Source: Chloroflexota bacterium (GTDB lineage Bacteria > Chloroflexota > Anaerolineae > Promineifilales > Promineifilaceae). Taken from it: a stretch of 32,979 bases of DNA. Positions 8,131 through 16,569 of the stretch are shown here, in pieces (within the stretch, counting starts at the first letter, position 1; every line of letters starts with the position of its first letter). The notes beneath the pieces are model-generated. The model worked only from the letters and a program-made list of their open reading frames with translations. It was not told the origin of the DNA and ran no database searches. The stretch lies in the NCBI GenBank assembly GCA_002746795.1, contig PDQY01000042.1:1-32979 (forward strand), in the 5' to 3' direction. Made by a program: the position numbers and the translations under genes.

Positions 8131-8901
8131 TCACTTGAGCACCAACTGATGATCCGCCGTGAAAAATTGGCGATAGGTCAAGAAAGTAGCCCCCAGACCG
8201 GTGAATGCTGCCGCGCCGATGAGCATGTACATGACAATCATCTGCAATTGCACTGCTTCTAGCGGCGCAGCTCCGGCCAAAATCATACCTGTCATGGCAC
8301 CGGGAAGCTGGATCAAACCGACGGTTTTAGTGGAATCGATGATGGGGATCATGCCACTGTGCAAGGCCATCTTCAAGTAACGGTCTGCCGCCTGACGACG
8401 AGTAGCGCCAAGAGCTAAAGCAGTTTCTATTTCCAGAGAACGGCCGTTTATCTCTTCCCGGATCCGCCGCATCACCAACGAACACACATTCATTGAGTTA
8501 CCAATGACCATGCCCGCGATGGGAATGACTTGTTGGGCGGTGAACTCAAAAATATTGAGTACCACAAGCAACCCCAAGGTCAAGGCTGCCCCAATCGAAA
8601 TTGAGGTCAACGCCACAGCACGAGCTTTAGGCACACCTTCTGCCCGTTTTCCAGAGGTGTGCCCAGCGATCAAGGTCATCACCAAAATGATCAACAGCAC
8701 GACGAAAGGGTTATCCGCATCAAAAATGTAGGTCAACGCATAGCCAATCAGCGTCAGTTGGATAAAAGCACGAATGACAGCCACCAGCATCTGTTTCTCT
8801 AAATTGAGCGTTTGCCAACGGGAGGCGAGCGCCGCCAAAATCACAAGAGCCAGGGCAGTCAGCACTCTGGTTAACTCAGTCATGACAGGGAGTTCAAACA
8901 T
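8131..8901 (-). CDS. fetB: FetB-like metal exporter permease (UPF0014 family)
   Basis: This 256-residue membrane protein belongs to the FetB/YbbM (UPF0014) family, which with FetA exports iron and protects against oxidative stress in Escherichia coli. About seven hydrophobic segments are visible. The family signature region is GMVIGNSMNVCSLVMRRI, then ETALALGATRRQAA and SGMIPIIDSTKTVGLIQLPG, followed by MTGMILAGAAPLEAVQLQ. The start ATG lies 3 bases after the fetA stop (sequence GAGTAAACCATG), so translation is coupled. One AACGGCCGTT at 8439 is read Asn-Gly-Arg. Transport of iron is taken from the family; no metal ligand can be deduced here. Confidence 0.9.
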   Translation of the reverse strand: MFELPVMTELTRVLTALALVILAALASRWQTLNLEKQMLVAVIRAFIQLTLIGYALTYIFDADNPFVVLLIILVMTLIAGHTSGKRAEGVPKARAVALTSISIGAALTLGLLVVLNIFEFTAQQVIPIAGMVIGNSMNVCSLVMRRIREEINGRSLEIETALALGATRRQAADRYLKMALHSGMIPIIDSTKTVGLIQLPGAMTGMILAGAAPLEAVQLQMIVMYMLIGAAAFTGLGATFLTYRQFFTADHQLVLK

Positions 8902-8904
8902 GGT

Positions 8905-9660
8905 TTACTCCAGTTCTCCAGCAGCAAAAGTGGCTGCTAAATGCTGGCTGCCTTCGCGGAATAGGTGTTCGGGCGTGCCTTCATCTTCTAAACGGCCGTT
9001 TACCAACAAAACCACCCTATCTGCAATACGTTTGGCCTGCTCAGGATTGTGCGTCACCCACAGGAGCGTCAAGCCCAAGGTTTGGCGCAGCTTGAGCATC
9101 GTCTCTTCCACGTGACGGGTAGCTGCCGGATCCAAGGCACTGGTCGGCTCATCCAGCAGCAATGCTGATGGCTCCGTGGCCAGCGCCCGGGCAATAGCCA
9201 CCCGCTGCGCCTGCCCGCCAGACAAGGCATGGCTGTCCTGCGCCGCAATGTCGGGGGGCAAATCAGCGAGGTTGAGAAGATGGGCAAGCTCATGGGGAGA
9301 TAACGCTTGCCCCGCGCTGCGTCGATGTGCCCGTTTCTGCAAGGCAGCACCATACGCCACATTGTCGGCCACCGTGCCGGGAAACAGCGCCACCTCCTGA
9401 AACACCATGCCCACCTGCCGCCGCAAATGCAGCACATCCATCGTCACCACATCCACATCATCGAGAAACACCGTACCAGACGGCGGTTGTGCTAAGCGGT
9501 TTACACAGCGCAGCAAACTGCTCTTTCCGCCCCCACTTGGCCCCAGCAAACAGACAATTTCACCACTGTTCACCGTCATCGTCACCCCAGCCAAAACCCG
9601 CCGCTGACCGCGAAACATCGTCAACTCATGAATGCGTATCGTTGGTCCCATCAATGCCAC
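8905..9660 (-). CDS. fetA: FetA-like ABC transporter ATPase
   Basis: This is the ATP-binding partner of FetB. The 251 residues include Walker A GPSGGGKS (40-47), a Q-loop in GMVFQEVALFPGTV, the signature LSGGQ (146-150), Walker B ALLLDEP (166-172) and the switch histidine in WVTHNPEQ. The drawn start is GTG at 9660, with GGGGGA about 6 bases upstream; ATG at 9651 would remove only three residues. An insertion of basic residues (QKRAHRRSAG, about 108-117) lies before the helical subdomain end. The gene is the first of a two-gene operon. A TTGACT stands upstream at about 9690 on the minus strand, but I see no convincing -10. Confidence 0.88.
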   Translation of the reverse strand: MALMGPTIRIHELTMFRGQRRVLAGVTMTVNSGEIVCLLGPSGGGKSSLLRCVNRLAQPPSGTVFLDDVDVVTMDVLHLRRQVGMVFQEVALFPGTVADNVAYGAALQKRAHRRSAGQALSPHELAHLLNLADLPPDIAAQDSHALSGGQAQRVAIARALATEPSALLLDEPTSALDPAATRHVEETMLKLRQTLGLTLLWVTHNPEQAKRIADRVVLLVNGRLEDEGTPEHLFREGSQHLAATFAAGELE

Positions 9661-9787
9661 CCATTCCCCCCATCATGCTACAACTATCAACCAGTCAAGC
9701 TCATTTCAAAACATCATCGAGTGAGGCAGGCATCTCGCTCAGCACCTTCGGTTTGGGCGCGGACAGCGATAACGCCGCAATCTTAAC

Positions 9788-9876
9788 GACCGTCTAAACA
9801 TTACTCCCCGTTCTTCAGGGGTAACGGTCACTTGAAACATATCCATCAATTCCGTCACTGATGGATGCGCATTTAG
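9788..9876 (+). repeat. Two-hairpin element, family 1, copy A
   Basis: Hairpin 1 has arms GACCGT (9789-9794) and ACGGTC (9824-9829) enclosing TACTCCCC...AGGGGTA. TTGAA follows (9832-9836). Hairpin 2 is ATCCAT...ATGGAT (9841-9866) ending in GCGC. It lies in the 245-base gap between fetA and the downstream minus-strand transferase gene. The rest of that gap (9661-9787) shows no gene I trust. Confidence 0.82.
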
Positions 9877-9905
9877 GCAGCAGCTGCGGGGCACAAGACA
9901 GCAAT

Positions 9906-11369
9906 TTAATGCTCATGCGTCTCAATCACCTCAGAAGGCCGCACCTCCGATTCAGACCGCTTGCCATTTTGCCGATCCACAATTTGCCAAACCGTGCGCA
10001 AGATGATCTTGATATCCAGCAAAACCGACCAGTTTTCCGAATACCACAAATCATATTTAGTACGCTCCATAATAGACGTATCCCCGCGTAACCCATTGAC
10101 TTGCGCCCAGCCCGTCATCCCCCCTTTTTCTCGATGACGATCCATGTAACGAGGCACGATCTTGCGGAATTGCTCCACATAATGGGCTTGTTCTGGCCTG
10201 GGACCGACAAGACTCATTTCCCCCAGAAACACGTTGATCAAATTCGGTAATTCATCCACTTCAATCTGGCGCAGCAAACGACCAATCTTTGTCTGGCGCG
10301 GATCATTCTCCATCGTCCAGCCAGGGCCATATTTTTCAGCGTCCGTGCGCATAGAGCGGAACTTGAGCATCAAAAATGGTTTGCCATCCAAGCCCATCCG
10401 TTCCTGCACAAAAAAGACCGGTCCGGGCGATTCCAACTTAATCAAAATAGCGACCAAGAGCATTAACGGGGACAACACAATCAAACCCAAAGCTGAACCA
10501 AAAAAGTCTATCCACCGTTTGAAGATCAACATATAACCGCGCAGGGCAAAATCGCGCACGGTCAACAACGGCAAGCCACCCAGATCATCAATGCTCGCTT
10601 CTGTTGTCACAAATTGGAATATATCAGGGAACGTTTTGATAGAAACACGCCCACGTTCACAGTAAGAAATGACGCGCACTGTTTCCCGGTGCCCTTTTTC
10701 CGGCATGGCAATGATAACTTCGTCAATCTGATGATTCTCAATCAAATCTGGTAAATCTTCAGGCCGACCCACAACAGGGATTCCAGCCACCTCTTCAAAG
10801 TCATCACCATTGACAATGCCCAGCAAGTTGTAGCCTAAATCAGGCCGCCACAAAATACGCTGCACCACAATTTGCGCCATATCACCAGTGCCTACCACTA
10901 GCAGCCTGTCCAGACCGATGCGATACCGCTGCCGCAGCCATTCGCGCACGGTTTGATGCACGATACGCCCCACCATCAACAGTATGATCGTTAACACCCA
11001 GGCATACACAACCAGGGTGCGCGGGAAGTCACGTATCACATCATCCCCTTTGAAAATGAAAGTGGAGATCGCCACAGACATCAAAGTCCCAATAGATACT
11101 GCTGCGAAAATGTAATAAAATTGGTCAACTCGGGAAATCGCTCTCGGGATGTAATATTGGCGATAGAAAAAGAGGAAACTAATAATGCTAAGAACCTGCA
11201 CCACCATCAGACCAAAGTAATTAGATAGCGGGACAGGATTCTGAAGCTGTTCTGGCCAGGGGATCAAGTGACGCAGTTTATATGCCAGTATAAAACCGCC
11301 CAAAATCAATACCACATCCAACAACACCAGGGATATGGTATAGGTTGTACGAATTTTCTGATTGTTCAT
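9906..11369 (-). CDS. Polyprenyl-phosphate sugar-1-phosphate transferase (WbaP/WcaJ type)
   Basis: This enzyme starts exopolysaccharide or glycan repeat units by moving a sugar-1-phosphate from a nucleotide sugar to undecaprenyl phosphate at the membrane. I start it at ATG 11369 (487 residues); a longer frame to 11429 lacks a clear start signal. N-terminal helices span about 10-150. A nucleotide-binding-like segment follows (YRIGLDRLLVVGTGDMAQIV). Then comes the catalytic bacterial sugar transferase domain: KRWIDFFGSALGLIVLSPLM, SPGPVFFVQERMGLDGKPF, KFRSMRTDAE, EVDELPNLINVFLGEMSLVG and RPEQAHYVE. The C-terminus MTGWAQVNGLRGDT is typical. No other polysaccharide genes are nearby, so the glycan is unknown. 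Confidence 0.92.
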   Translation of the reverse strand: MNNQKIRTTYTISLVLLDVVLILGGFILAYKLRHLIPWPEQLQNPVPLSNYFGLMVVQVLSIISFLFFYRQYYIPRAISRVDQFYYIFAAVSIGTLMSVAISTFIFKGDDVIRDFPRTLVVYAWVLTIILLMVGRIVHQTVREWLRQRYRIGLDRLLVVGTGDMAQIVVQRILWRPDLGYNLLGIVNGDDFEEVAGIPVVGRPEDLPDLIENHQIDEVIIAMPEKGHRETVRVISYCERGRVSIKTFPDIFQFVTTEASIDDLGGLPLLTVRDFALRGYMLIFKRWIDFFGSALGLIVLSPLMLLVAILIKLESPGPVFFVQERMGLDGKPFLMLKFRSMRTDAEKYGPGWTMENDPRQTKIGRLLRQIEVDELPNLINVFLGEMSLVGPRPEQAHYVEQFRKIVPRYMDRHREKGGMTGWAQVNGLRGDTSIMERTKYDLWYSENWSVLLDIKIILRTVWQIVDRQNGKRSESEVRPSEVIETHEH

Positions 11370-11535
11370 GAATGTCAGTGCCTTTCCAACTAAACCTATT
11401 GTAGCAGAGGGTGAATACCCATCAAACAAATGATTGCTGCTCGCTTACGCTCCTCTTAACCTACGCCAAGATAACGTTTATATTTTGCAGTTAACATGAG
11501 GAATACGACAATTTATCTTTTTCTGGAGAACATGA

Positions 11536-12768
11536 ATGAAAGAACGTGTGTTTACCATCCTAACTACATCAATCATTATTTTTCTTGCTTTTAGCCTTGG
11601 CTATTTTGTAGGCCAATCTCCGTGGGCACCATATCCTCTCTTTGGGGCGGCCACAACCACCCCTGATGAAGCGAAAGAGGCTTTTGCCCCCTTCTGGGAA
11701 GCCTGGAATTTGGTTCACACACGCTATTATGATCTGCCAGTTGATGATGACCTGCTTACGGAAGGTGCCATTGATGGCATGTTGTCTGTTTTAGGAGATG
11801 ATCATACCCATTATCTTTCGCCACAAGATGAGGAAGTGGCGCGGCAGTCGATGTCGGGTGAGTTCCAGGGCATTGGTGCTGAGGTGGAAGGACGAGATGG
11901 TTTCATCACGGTGGTCTCCCCCATTGAAGGATCGCCAGCAGAAGCGGCTGGTCTGCGTCCAGGCGACCGCTTGCTAGAAGCAGATGGGGTTGATCTAACG
12001 GAGATGGATGTGAGTGAGGCTGCTAGTTTGGTGCGTGGTCCGGCGGGAACGGCCGTTCTCCTTCTCATTGGTCGTGATGATTCACAATTTGAACTGGAAA
12101 TTGTGCGCGATGTGGTGGCGCTCAAAAGTGTACGCGCCGAAATCATGGATGGCAATATCGCCTACCTGCGCCTAAACCGTTTCGGGGATAAATCGAGCGA
12201 GGAATTGTCTGACGCTTTAGAAACATTAATGGCAAAGAATCCATCTGGCCTCATCCTGGATTTGCGTCGTAATCCGGGGGGTAGGCTTAATACCGCTGTG
12301 GATATTGCTGATGAATTTTTGCCAGAAGGCGTCATCTTGATAGAACGCTTTGGCAATGGACATGAACGATTGCATGAATCAACCGACAAGGGATTAGCAG
12401 AAGAGATTCCACTGGTGGTGTTGATTGACGAAGGCAGCGCCAGCGCCTCAGAAGTGCTGGCCGGTGCCATTCATGACGAAGAGCGCGGCACCCTCATCGG
12501 GCAGACGACCTTTGGCAAAGGAACCGTGCAAACGTGGCAAGGCTTAAGCAATGGCGGCGGCATGCGTCTCACCATCGCTCGCTGGCTGACACCAGACGAA
12601 ACCTGGATCCATGAAACAGGGCTCGATCCTGATTATTTCATCCCGCTGCCAGAATATAATCCGAACGCAGCGTTCGAGGATACCCAGTTGCAAGCAGCGC
12701 TTGATTTCTTGTCGGGTGAGGGAATTATTAGCGTACCGCCAGAGGAAGTTGAGGGGTCTGAAGGATAA
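11536..12768 (+). CDS. S41-family carboxy-terminal processing protease with PDZ domain
   Basis: This is a secreted or membrane-anchored protease that cuts protein C-termini. The 410 residues begin with an uncleaved signal or membrane anchor (about 7-27). Next come a helical region (about 45-105), the PDZ domain (about 110-190, with FQGIGAEVE and SPAEAAGLRPGDRLL) and the protease core (IAYLRLNRFG, GLILDLRRNPGG). The catalytic Ser-Lys pair is S303 in GSASASE and K328 in FGKGTVQ, 25 residues apart as in Prc/CtpA. The start at 11536 has GGAGA about 8 bases upstream; an out-of-frame ATG precedes it at 11532. It stands alone, divergent from the transferase and convergent with recN. Confidence 0.93.
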   Translation: MKERVFTILTTSIIIFLAFSLGYFVGQSPWAPYPLFGAATTTPDEAKEAFAPFWEAWNLVHTRYYDLPVDDDLLTEGAIDGMLSVLGDDHTHYLSPQDEEVARQSMSGEFQGIGAEVEGRDGFITVVSPIEGSPAEAAGLRPGDRLLEADGVDLTEMDVSEAASLVRGPAGTAVLLLIGRDDSQFELEIVRDVVALKSVRAEIMDGNIAYLRLNRFGDKSSEELSDALETLMAKNPSGLILDLRRNPGGRLNTAVDIADEFLPEGVILIERFGNGHERLHESTDKGLAEEIPLVVLIDEGSASASEVLAGAIHDEERGTLIGQTTFGKGTVQTWQGLSNGGGMRLTIARWLTPDETWIHETGLDPDYFIPLPEYNPNAAFEDTQLQAALDFLSGEGIISVPPEEVEGSEG

Positions 12769-12810
12769 GCGATGGTCGGTGATCAGTTTACGCAGCAGGG
12801 AATACCGCTC

Positions 12811-12840
12811 ACTGTTTACGGTTTACGGCTCACGGTTCTT
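12811..12840. repeat. TTTACGGTTTACGG repeat forming the recN 3' end
   Basis: The plus strand reads CTGTTTACGGTTTACGGC then TCACGGTTCTT. On the minus strand it provides the last codons of recN (Lys-Asn-Arg-Glu-Pro and TAA). A related copy sits in the ccmH N-terminus (1180-1206). The unit TTTACGG is repeated in tandem. Confidence 0.55.
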
Positions 12841-14565
12841 GACCACATACGCCTGATGCAAAATCGACTGGGCACCACCTCGGGCATGGTGATCATGGGT
12901 GCCCAGCATCGCCGCCAGTTCCGCAATACGACCATCCCGATCCAGGCTGACAACGGCCGTTTTCGTGCGACCTTCCACCACTTGCTTACTGACGTGGAAA
13001 TGCGTGTCACCGTAACCAGCCAGCTGCGGCAAATGAGTCACCACAATAACCTGATGCTCACCAACGGCCGTTAAGCCCCACAATTTTTGCCCAACCACAT
13101 CTCCCACACGACCGCCAATGCCCTGATCAATCTCGTCAAAGATGAGCGTAGGCGTCTTGTCCACCTGCGCCAGCGCTGTCTTAAGTGCCAGCATAAGCCG
13201 CGCTGTCTCCCCACCGCTGGCCACTTTGGCCATGGGCTTGAGCGGCTCCCCTGGATTGGTTGACAGGAGGAACTGCACCTTGTCGCAGCCTGTTTGGTCA
13301 AAAGCGAGACGTTGATCGCCCACATATGCCCCGTTTTCGTCTGGCGCTGTCTCAAAGTCAACAACAAAACGGGTACCGTTCATACTAAGACGAACCAACT
13401 CTTGCTCAACGGCCGTTGCCAATTTTTCCGCAGCCGCTTTCCGTTTTTGAGACAACGATTGTGCCGCCTGGCCAATGTGGTGCAGCTGCTTATCAATCTC
13501 TTGCGTTAGCTCAGAAATGCGCTCCTCACTGTTGCACAAATCCTCCAGTTCAGCCTCTGCTTGACCTTGCTGCTCGATGAGTTCTGCCTCATTACTGGCA
13601 TTGTATTTGCGCTTGAGGGAGCCAATCAATTCCAGACGTTCTTCCACAAAATCAAGCCGCCCCGGATTAAACTCCAATGCGTTCAGATAATCTTGCACCT
13701 CCGCCGCCAATTCACTCACCTGAAACGCAAGACCTTGCGCGTTCTCCAACTGCTTATTTTGCGCTTCATCAAAACGCGCAAGCTGGCTCAGAGCCCGTTC
13801 CACTTGCCCCAGCAAATCCATCACACCCGGCGTGTCATCATCAACGCCATTGAGCAGCGCCAGCGACTGACTGGCATAGCGCATTAACTGCTCAGCATTG
13901 GCTAAACGGGTACGCTCAGCACGCAGTTCTTCTTCCTCCCCTTCTTTGAGATTGGCAGAGCCGATTTCTTGAATCTGGAATTGCAGCATATCGAGACGTT
14001 GTGAGCGCATGCGCTCATTTTGCTGCAACATTTTCAGCTCTTTCTGCACCGTTTGCAGCACCCCCACCTGGGTGGCAAACGCTTTACACGCATCCATGAC
14101 ATTGGCATAGGAATCCAGCAAAGGCAAATGCGCCCGGGGTTTAAGCAGCGATAAATGCTCGCCCTGTCCGTGAATATCAATCAAGGGAGCTGCTATTTGT
14201 CTGAGCAGAGAAAGGGAAACAGAACGGCCGTTTACCCGACAAATATTGCGTCCATTCAAGCGTAACTCTCGAGCCAGCAGCAGTTCATTATCCGCCTCTT
14301 CATCCAATCCTTCCGCTTCCAACAAAGGCAAGATGATCTTTTGCAGAGCATCATTCAACTTGAAAGAGGCTTCAACATACGCTTTTTCACAATTCGCCCG
14401 CACCATATTGGTATCGGCTCGCCCACCCAGCACCAATGTGACAGCATCTAAAATGATGGATTTACCAGCCCCCGTCTCCCCCGTCAACACATTGAAGCCA
14501 GCAGCAATCTGCATACGCAGTTCATCAATAATGGCAAAATCGCGGATATATAATTCATTCAGCAT
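12823..14565 (-). CDS. recN: DNA repair ATPase RecN
   Basis: RecN is an SMC-like ATPase that holds broken DNA ends during recombinational repair. I start at ATG 14565 (580 residues), which gives the usual MLNELYIRDFAIID opening; a TTG nine bases upstream is possible. Walker A GETGAGKS is at 29-36. The middle (about 150-380) is a coiled coil rich in Glu, Leu and Gln. The C-terminal head has the signature MAKVASGGETARLMLALK and Walker B PTLIFDEIDQGIGG. Four AACGGCCGTT sites lie in this gene, the highest count for any one gene. The final residues derive from a dispersed repeat. Linkage to nadK is common in bacteria and supports the call. Confidence 0.95.
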   Translation of the reverse strand: MLNELYIRDFAIIDELRMQIAAGFNVLTGETGAGKSIILDAVTLVLGGRADTNMVRANCEKAYVEASFKLNDALQKIILPLLEAEGLDEEADNELLLARELRLNGRNICRVNGRSVSLSLLRQIAAPLIDIHGQGEHLSLLKPRAHLPLLDSYANVMDACKAFATQVGVLQTVQKELKMLQQNERMRSQRLDMLQFQIQEIGSANLKEGEEEELRAERTRLANAEQLMRYASQSLALLNGVDDDTPGVMDLLGQVERALSQLARFDEAQNKQLENAQGLAFQVSELAAEVQDYLNALEFNPGRLDFVEERLELIGSLKRKYNASNEAELIEQQGQAEAELEDLCNSEERISELTQEIDKQLHHIGQAAQSLSQKRKAAAEKLATAVEQELVRLSMNGTRFVVDFETAPDENGAYVGDQRLAFDQTGCDKVQFLLSTNPGEPLKPMAKVASGGETARLMLALKTALAQVDKTPTLIFDEIDQGIGGRVGDVVGQKLWGLTAVGEHQVIVVTHLPQLAGYGDTHFHVSKQVVEGRTKTAVVSLDRDGRIAELAAMLGTHDHHARGGAQSILHQAYVVKNREP

Positions 14566-14620
14566 AGTTTTCAAGGCACCGTGGGCAGTCTAGAACGTGA
14601 CTATTGACTGTTCACGGGCA

Positions 14621-15568
14621 TCACCTCATCCAATAGTAGGCAGCACTAGAGGCGATAAAAGCATAAATCCCTGGTACAAGTAGGCCAAACAAGGCGCTAA
14701 AACCGCCCACCAAAGCCAGCAGCAAATAGGGCAGCGCCGGGATGACAACGCCTAAAACAACCATGAGTGCCACAAGATGCGGTAAATATCGTCCCCGCCT
14801 ACCACCAATGACACGCATGGATAATTTAGCAATAAAGCCCCCCACAGCCCCACCCACAAAAAGAATAATCAATATCATCATGAAGCTGCCGCCCAAACGA
14901 ACGACAATCCCCCCAGCAATCAAGCTCAAAATGAATGAAAGAACACCAACAATGATGTAATCCAACGTGCTGGCACTGAAAAATTTATCTTCAGCTTCAT
15001 GTTTACATTCTGGACAAATATAACCTACCGGGGTTTTGTTGGTGCAAGAAGAGCAAATAGGACGATTGCAACTGTAACAACGCAATGCTGTGACCCGGCC
15101 TGGGTGACGATAGCAGTGAAGTTCATACTCTTTCACCGCTTTAACCAGAGGCGGGTCAGGCGGCACAGTGGGTTTGGAAACGGCCGTTTCCCCTTCTGGC
15201 GGTGGCACCCTAAAAGATTGGGGTATGGTCATCGCCGTCACCCAATCTGGGGACGACACAGCTGCCTCCTCTGGGTTAGGCATGCCCACTTCCTCCTCAA
15301 ACTCCGGCACCGGTTCCCCCCGCAATCTAGCTAACTCAATCTGAGCAGCCTGATCCTCCTCATCAATGGCCAAAACCTGGAGATAGGCTTCTTCTTTCGC
15401 TTTCTCATCTTTCAACAGACGCGCCAAACCTAACCACGCTTCTGCAGAATCAGGCACTGCTGCCAATATCTCACGGTAAGATTGTTCAGCAGCAGCCAGC
15501 TTGCCAGCTTCTTTAGCTCGTTCCGCCTGTCGAATTAAAGACCTTAACCGGGGTCCGCTCATTGTCAT
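14621..15568 (-). CDS. TPR-like and B-box zinc-finger membrane protein, function unknown
   Basis: I start at ATG 15568, where AAGGA lies about 9 bases upstream. The frame stays open to 15625, but those extra codons lie in a family-2 repeat. The 315-residue protein has three parts. First, a helical TPR-like hairpin region (about 8-85; AEQSYREILAAVPDSAEAWLG is the classic repeat pattern). Second, after a Pro-rich linker, a cysteine-rich B-box-like zinc module: C152, H155, C164, C167, C172, C175, C185 and C188 in HCYRHPGRVTALRC, ICSSC and YICPEC. Third, three or four membrane helices (about 203-312). It probably sits in the membrane with the zinc and TPR parts in the cytoplasm for protein contacts. 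I do not know its role. It is inserted between nadK and recN. Confidence 0.8.
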   Translation of the reverse strand: MTMSGPRLRSLIRQAERAKEAGKLAAAEQSYREILAAVPDSAEAWLGLARLLKDEKAKEEAYLQVLAIDEEDQAAQIELARLRGEPVPEFEEEVGMPNPEEAAVSSPDWVTAMTIPQSFRVPPPEGETAVSKPTVPPDPPLVKAVKEYELHCYRHPGRVTALRCYSCNRPICSSCTNKTPVGYICPECKHEAEDKFFSASTLDYIIVGVLSFILSLIAGGIVVRLGGSFMMILIILFVGGAVGGFIAKLSMRVIGGRRGRYLPHLVALMVVLGVVIPALPYLLLALVGGFSALFGLLVPGIYAFIASSAAYYWMR

Positions 15569-15584
15569 AGAAAAAATCCTTATT

Positions 15585-15651
15585 GCATCATCAATTTCAA
15601 AGAACAGTGAAGGAAACAACTTCACCGTATTATTTCATTTCCGTTCCTAAG
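15585..15651 (-). repeat. Two-hairpin element, family 2, copy 3 (truncated)
   Basis: On the minus strand it reads CTTAGGAACGG (reverse complement of about 15641-15651) through a matching TGTTC arm (about 15601-15605) and the TTTGAA linker, then GATGATG. The second hairpin lacks its right arm. It lies between nadK and the zinc-finger gene, in their shared transcript, and makes a false in-frame extension of the latter. Confidence 0.75.
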
Positions 15652-15658
15652 TAATACC

Positions 15659-16504
15659 CTAAAGTTCTGTTTTGGGGCGCAAGTAGCCCAACCGCCGCAT
15701 CAAGCGCCGGTAAAAATAACCAGAACTTTCGATACGGGCAAAGTAACTATGATTTTCATGCTTCTTAATAATTACCTCATCACCCGTTTGTAAATCAATG
15801 CCATCTTGACCATCTGCGGTCAGCTGTCCCTCATGATGCATCTGCACTTGAATAGCAATTTCAGCTTCCTCATGAAGCACCAATGGCCGATCCAGGCTCA
15901 GATGCGGCGCCACCGGCAGCACCACAAAATTCTGGAGACCAGGCGGCAGCAACGGTCCACCCGCCGCCATCGCATAAGCGGTAGAACCAGTCGGCGTGGC
16001 CACAATAAGCGCGTCAGCCGTGTAAGTCGTCACGTAGTCGTTATCCACGCTCAAGTGCAAACGCAGCACACGAGCTTGTCTGCCTCGCCCCACCACCAAA
16101 TCATTTAACGCATTAAAAGTATGGATGAAGTGACCGTTACGGCACAATTTAGCCTGAAGCATTAACCGTTCTTCAATCCAAAAATCACCAACAAGAATCT
16201 GCCCTAGCCGACTGCGCCAGTTGGTTGTTTGCGCCTCGCTCAAAAAACCAACGCGCCCCAAATTCACGCAAAACACAGGGATTTTGTACGGCACAGCCAA
16301 CCGGGCTGCATGCAATGTGGAACCATCCCCGCCCAAAACAATGATGAGTTCTGCACTGGGCAATACTTCTTCAAAGGTAGCATCTTCCCACGCCGAGGCC
16401 ACCCACACTGTGAGACCGCGTTGGGTTAACCATGTCTCTATTTCTGCGGCTAAGGGCTGCGAAGCAGCAATTTTAGGGTGATAGAGAATACCAATAATGT
16501 TCAT
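15659..16504 (-). CDS. nadK: NAD kinase
   Basis: NadK phosphorylates NAD to NADP in the cytoplasm. The 281-residue length is normal. The nucleotide-binding GGDG is at 58-61 in VLGGDGSTLHAAR, followed by VNLGRVGFLSE. ALNDLVVGRG replaces the usual NE-rich segment, and the glycine-rich ATPTGSTAYAMAAGGP is intact. DGQDG appears near the C-terminus. The ATG at 16504 is the only good start. It follows hisS by about 65 bases on the same strand. No truncation is seen. Confidence 0.95.
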   Translation of the reverse strand: MNIIGILYHPKIAASQPLAAEIETWLTQRGLTVWVASAWEDATFEEVLPSAELIIVLGGDGSTLHAARLAVPYKIPVFCVNLGRVGFLSEAQTTNWRSRLGQILVGDFWIEERLMLQAKLCRNGHFIHTFNALNDLVVGRGRQARVLRLHLSVDNDYVTTYTADALIVATPTGSTAYAMAAGGPLLPPGLQNFVVLPVAPHLSLDRPLVLHEEAEIAIQVQMHHEGQLTADGQDGIDLQTGDEVIIKKHENHSYFARIESSGYFYRRLMRRLGYLRPKTEL

Positions 16505-16569
16505 GTTGTTAGTCGTATACTCTTTTAGTCAAGTAGTCTATCAAATCACCAGGCGCCAGGCGTCCATCT

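Noticed and set aside
9327..9797. Long plus-strand open frame over fetA
   Set aside because: Shadow of fetA on the other strand; composition (His, Pro, Ser runs) is not protein-like and there is no start signal.
12772..13074. Plus-strand open frames over the recN 3' end
   Set aside because: Antisense shadow of recN and of the TTTACGG repeat.
15569..15625. N-terminal extension of the zinc-finger membrane protein
   Set aside because: The extension reads through family-2 copy 3; ATG 15568 has AAGGA upstream.
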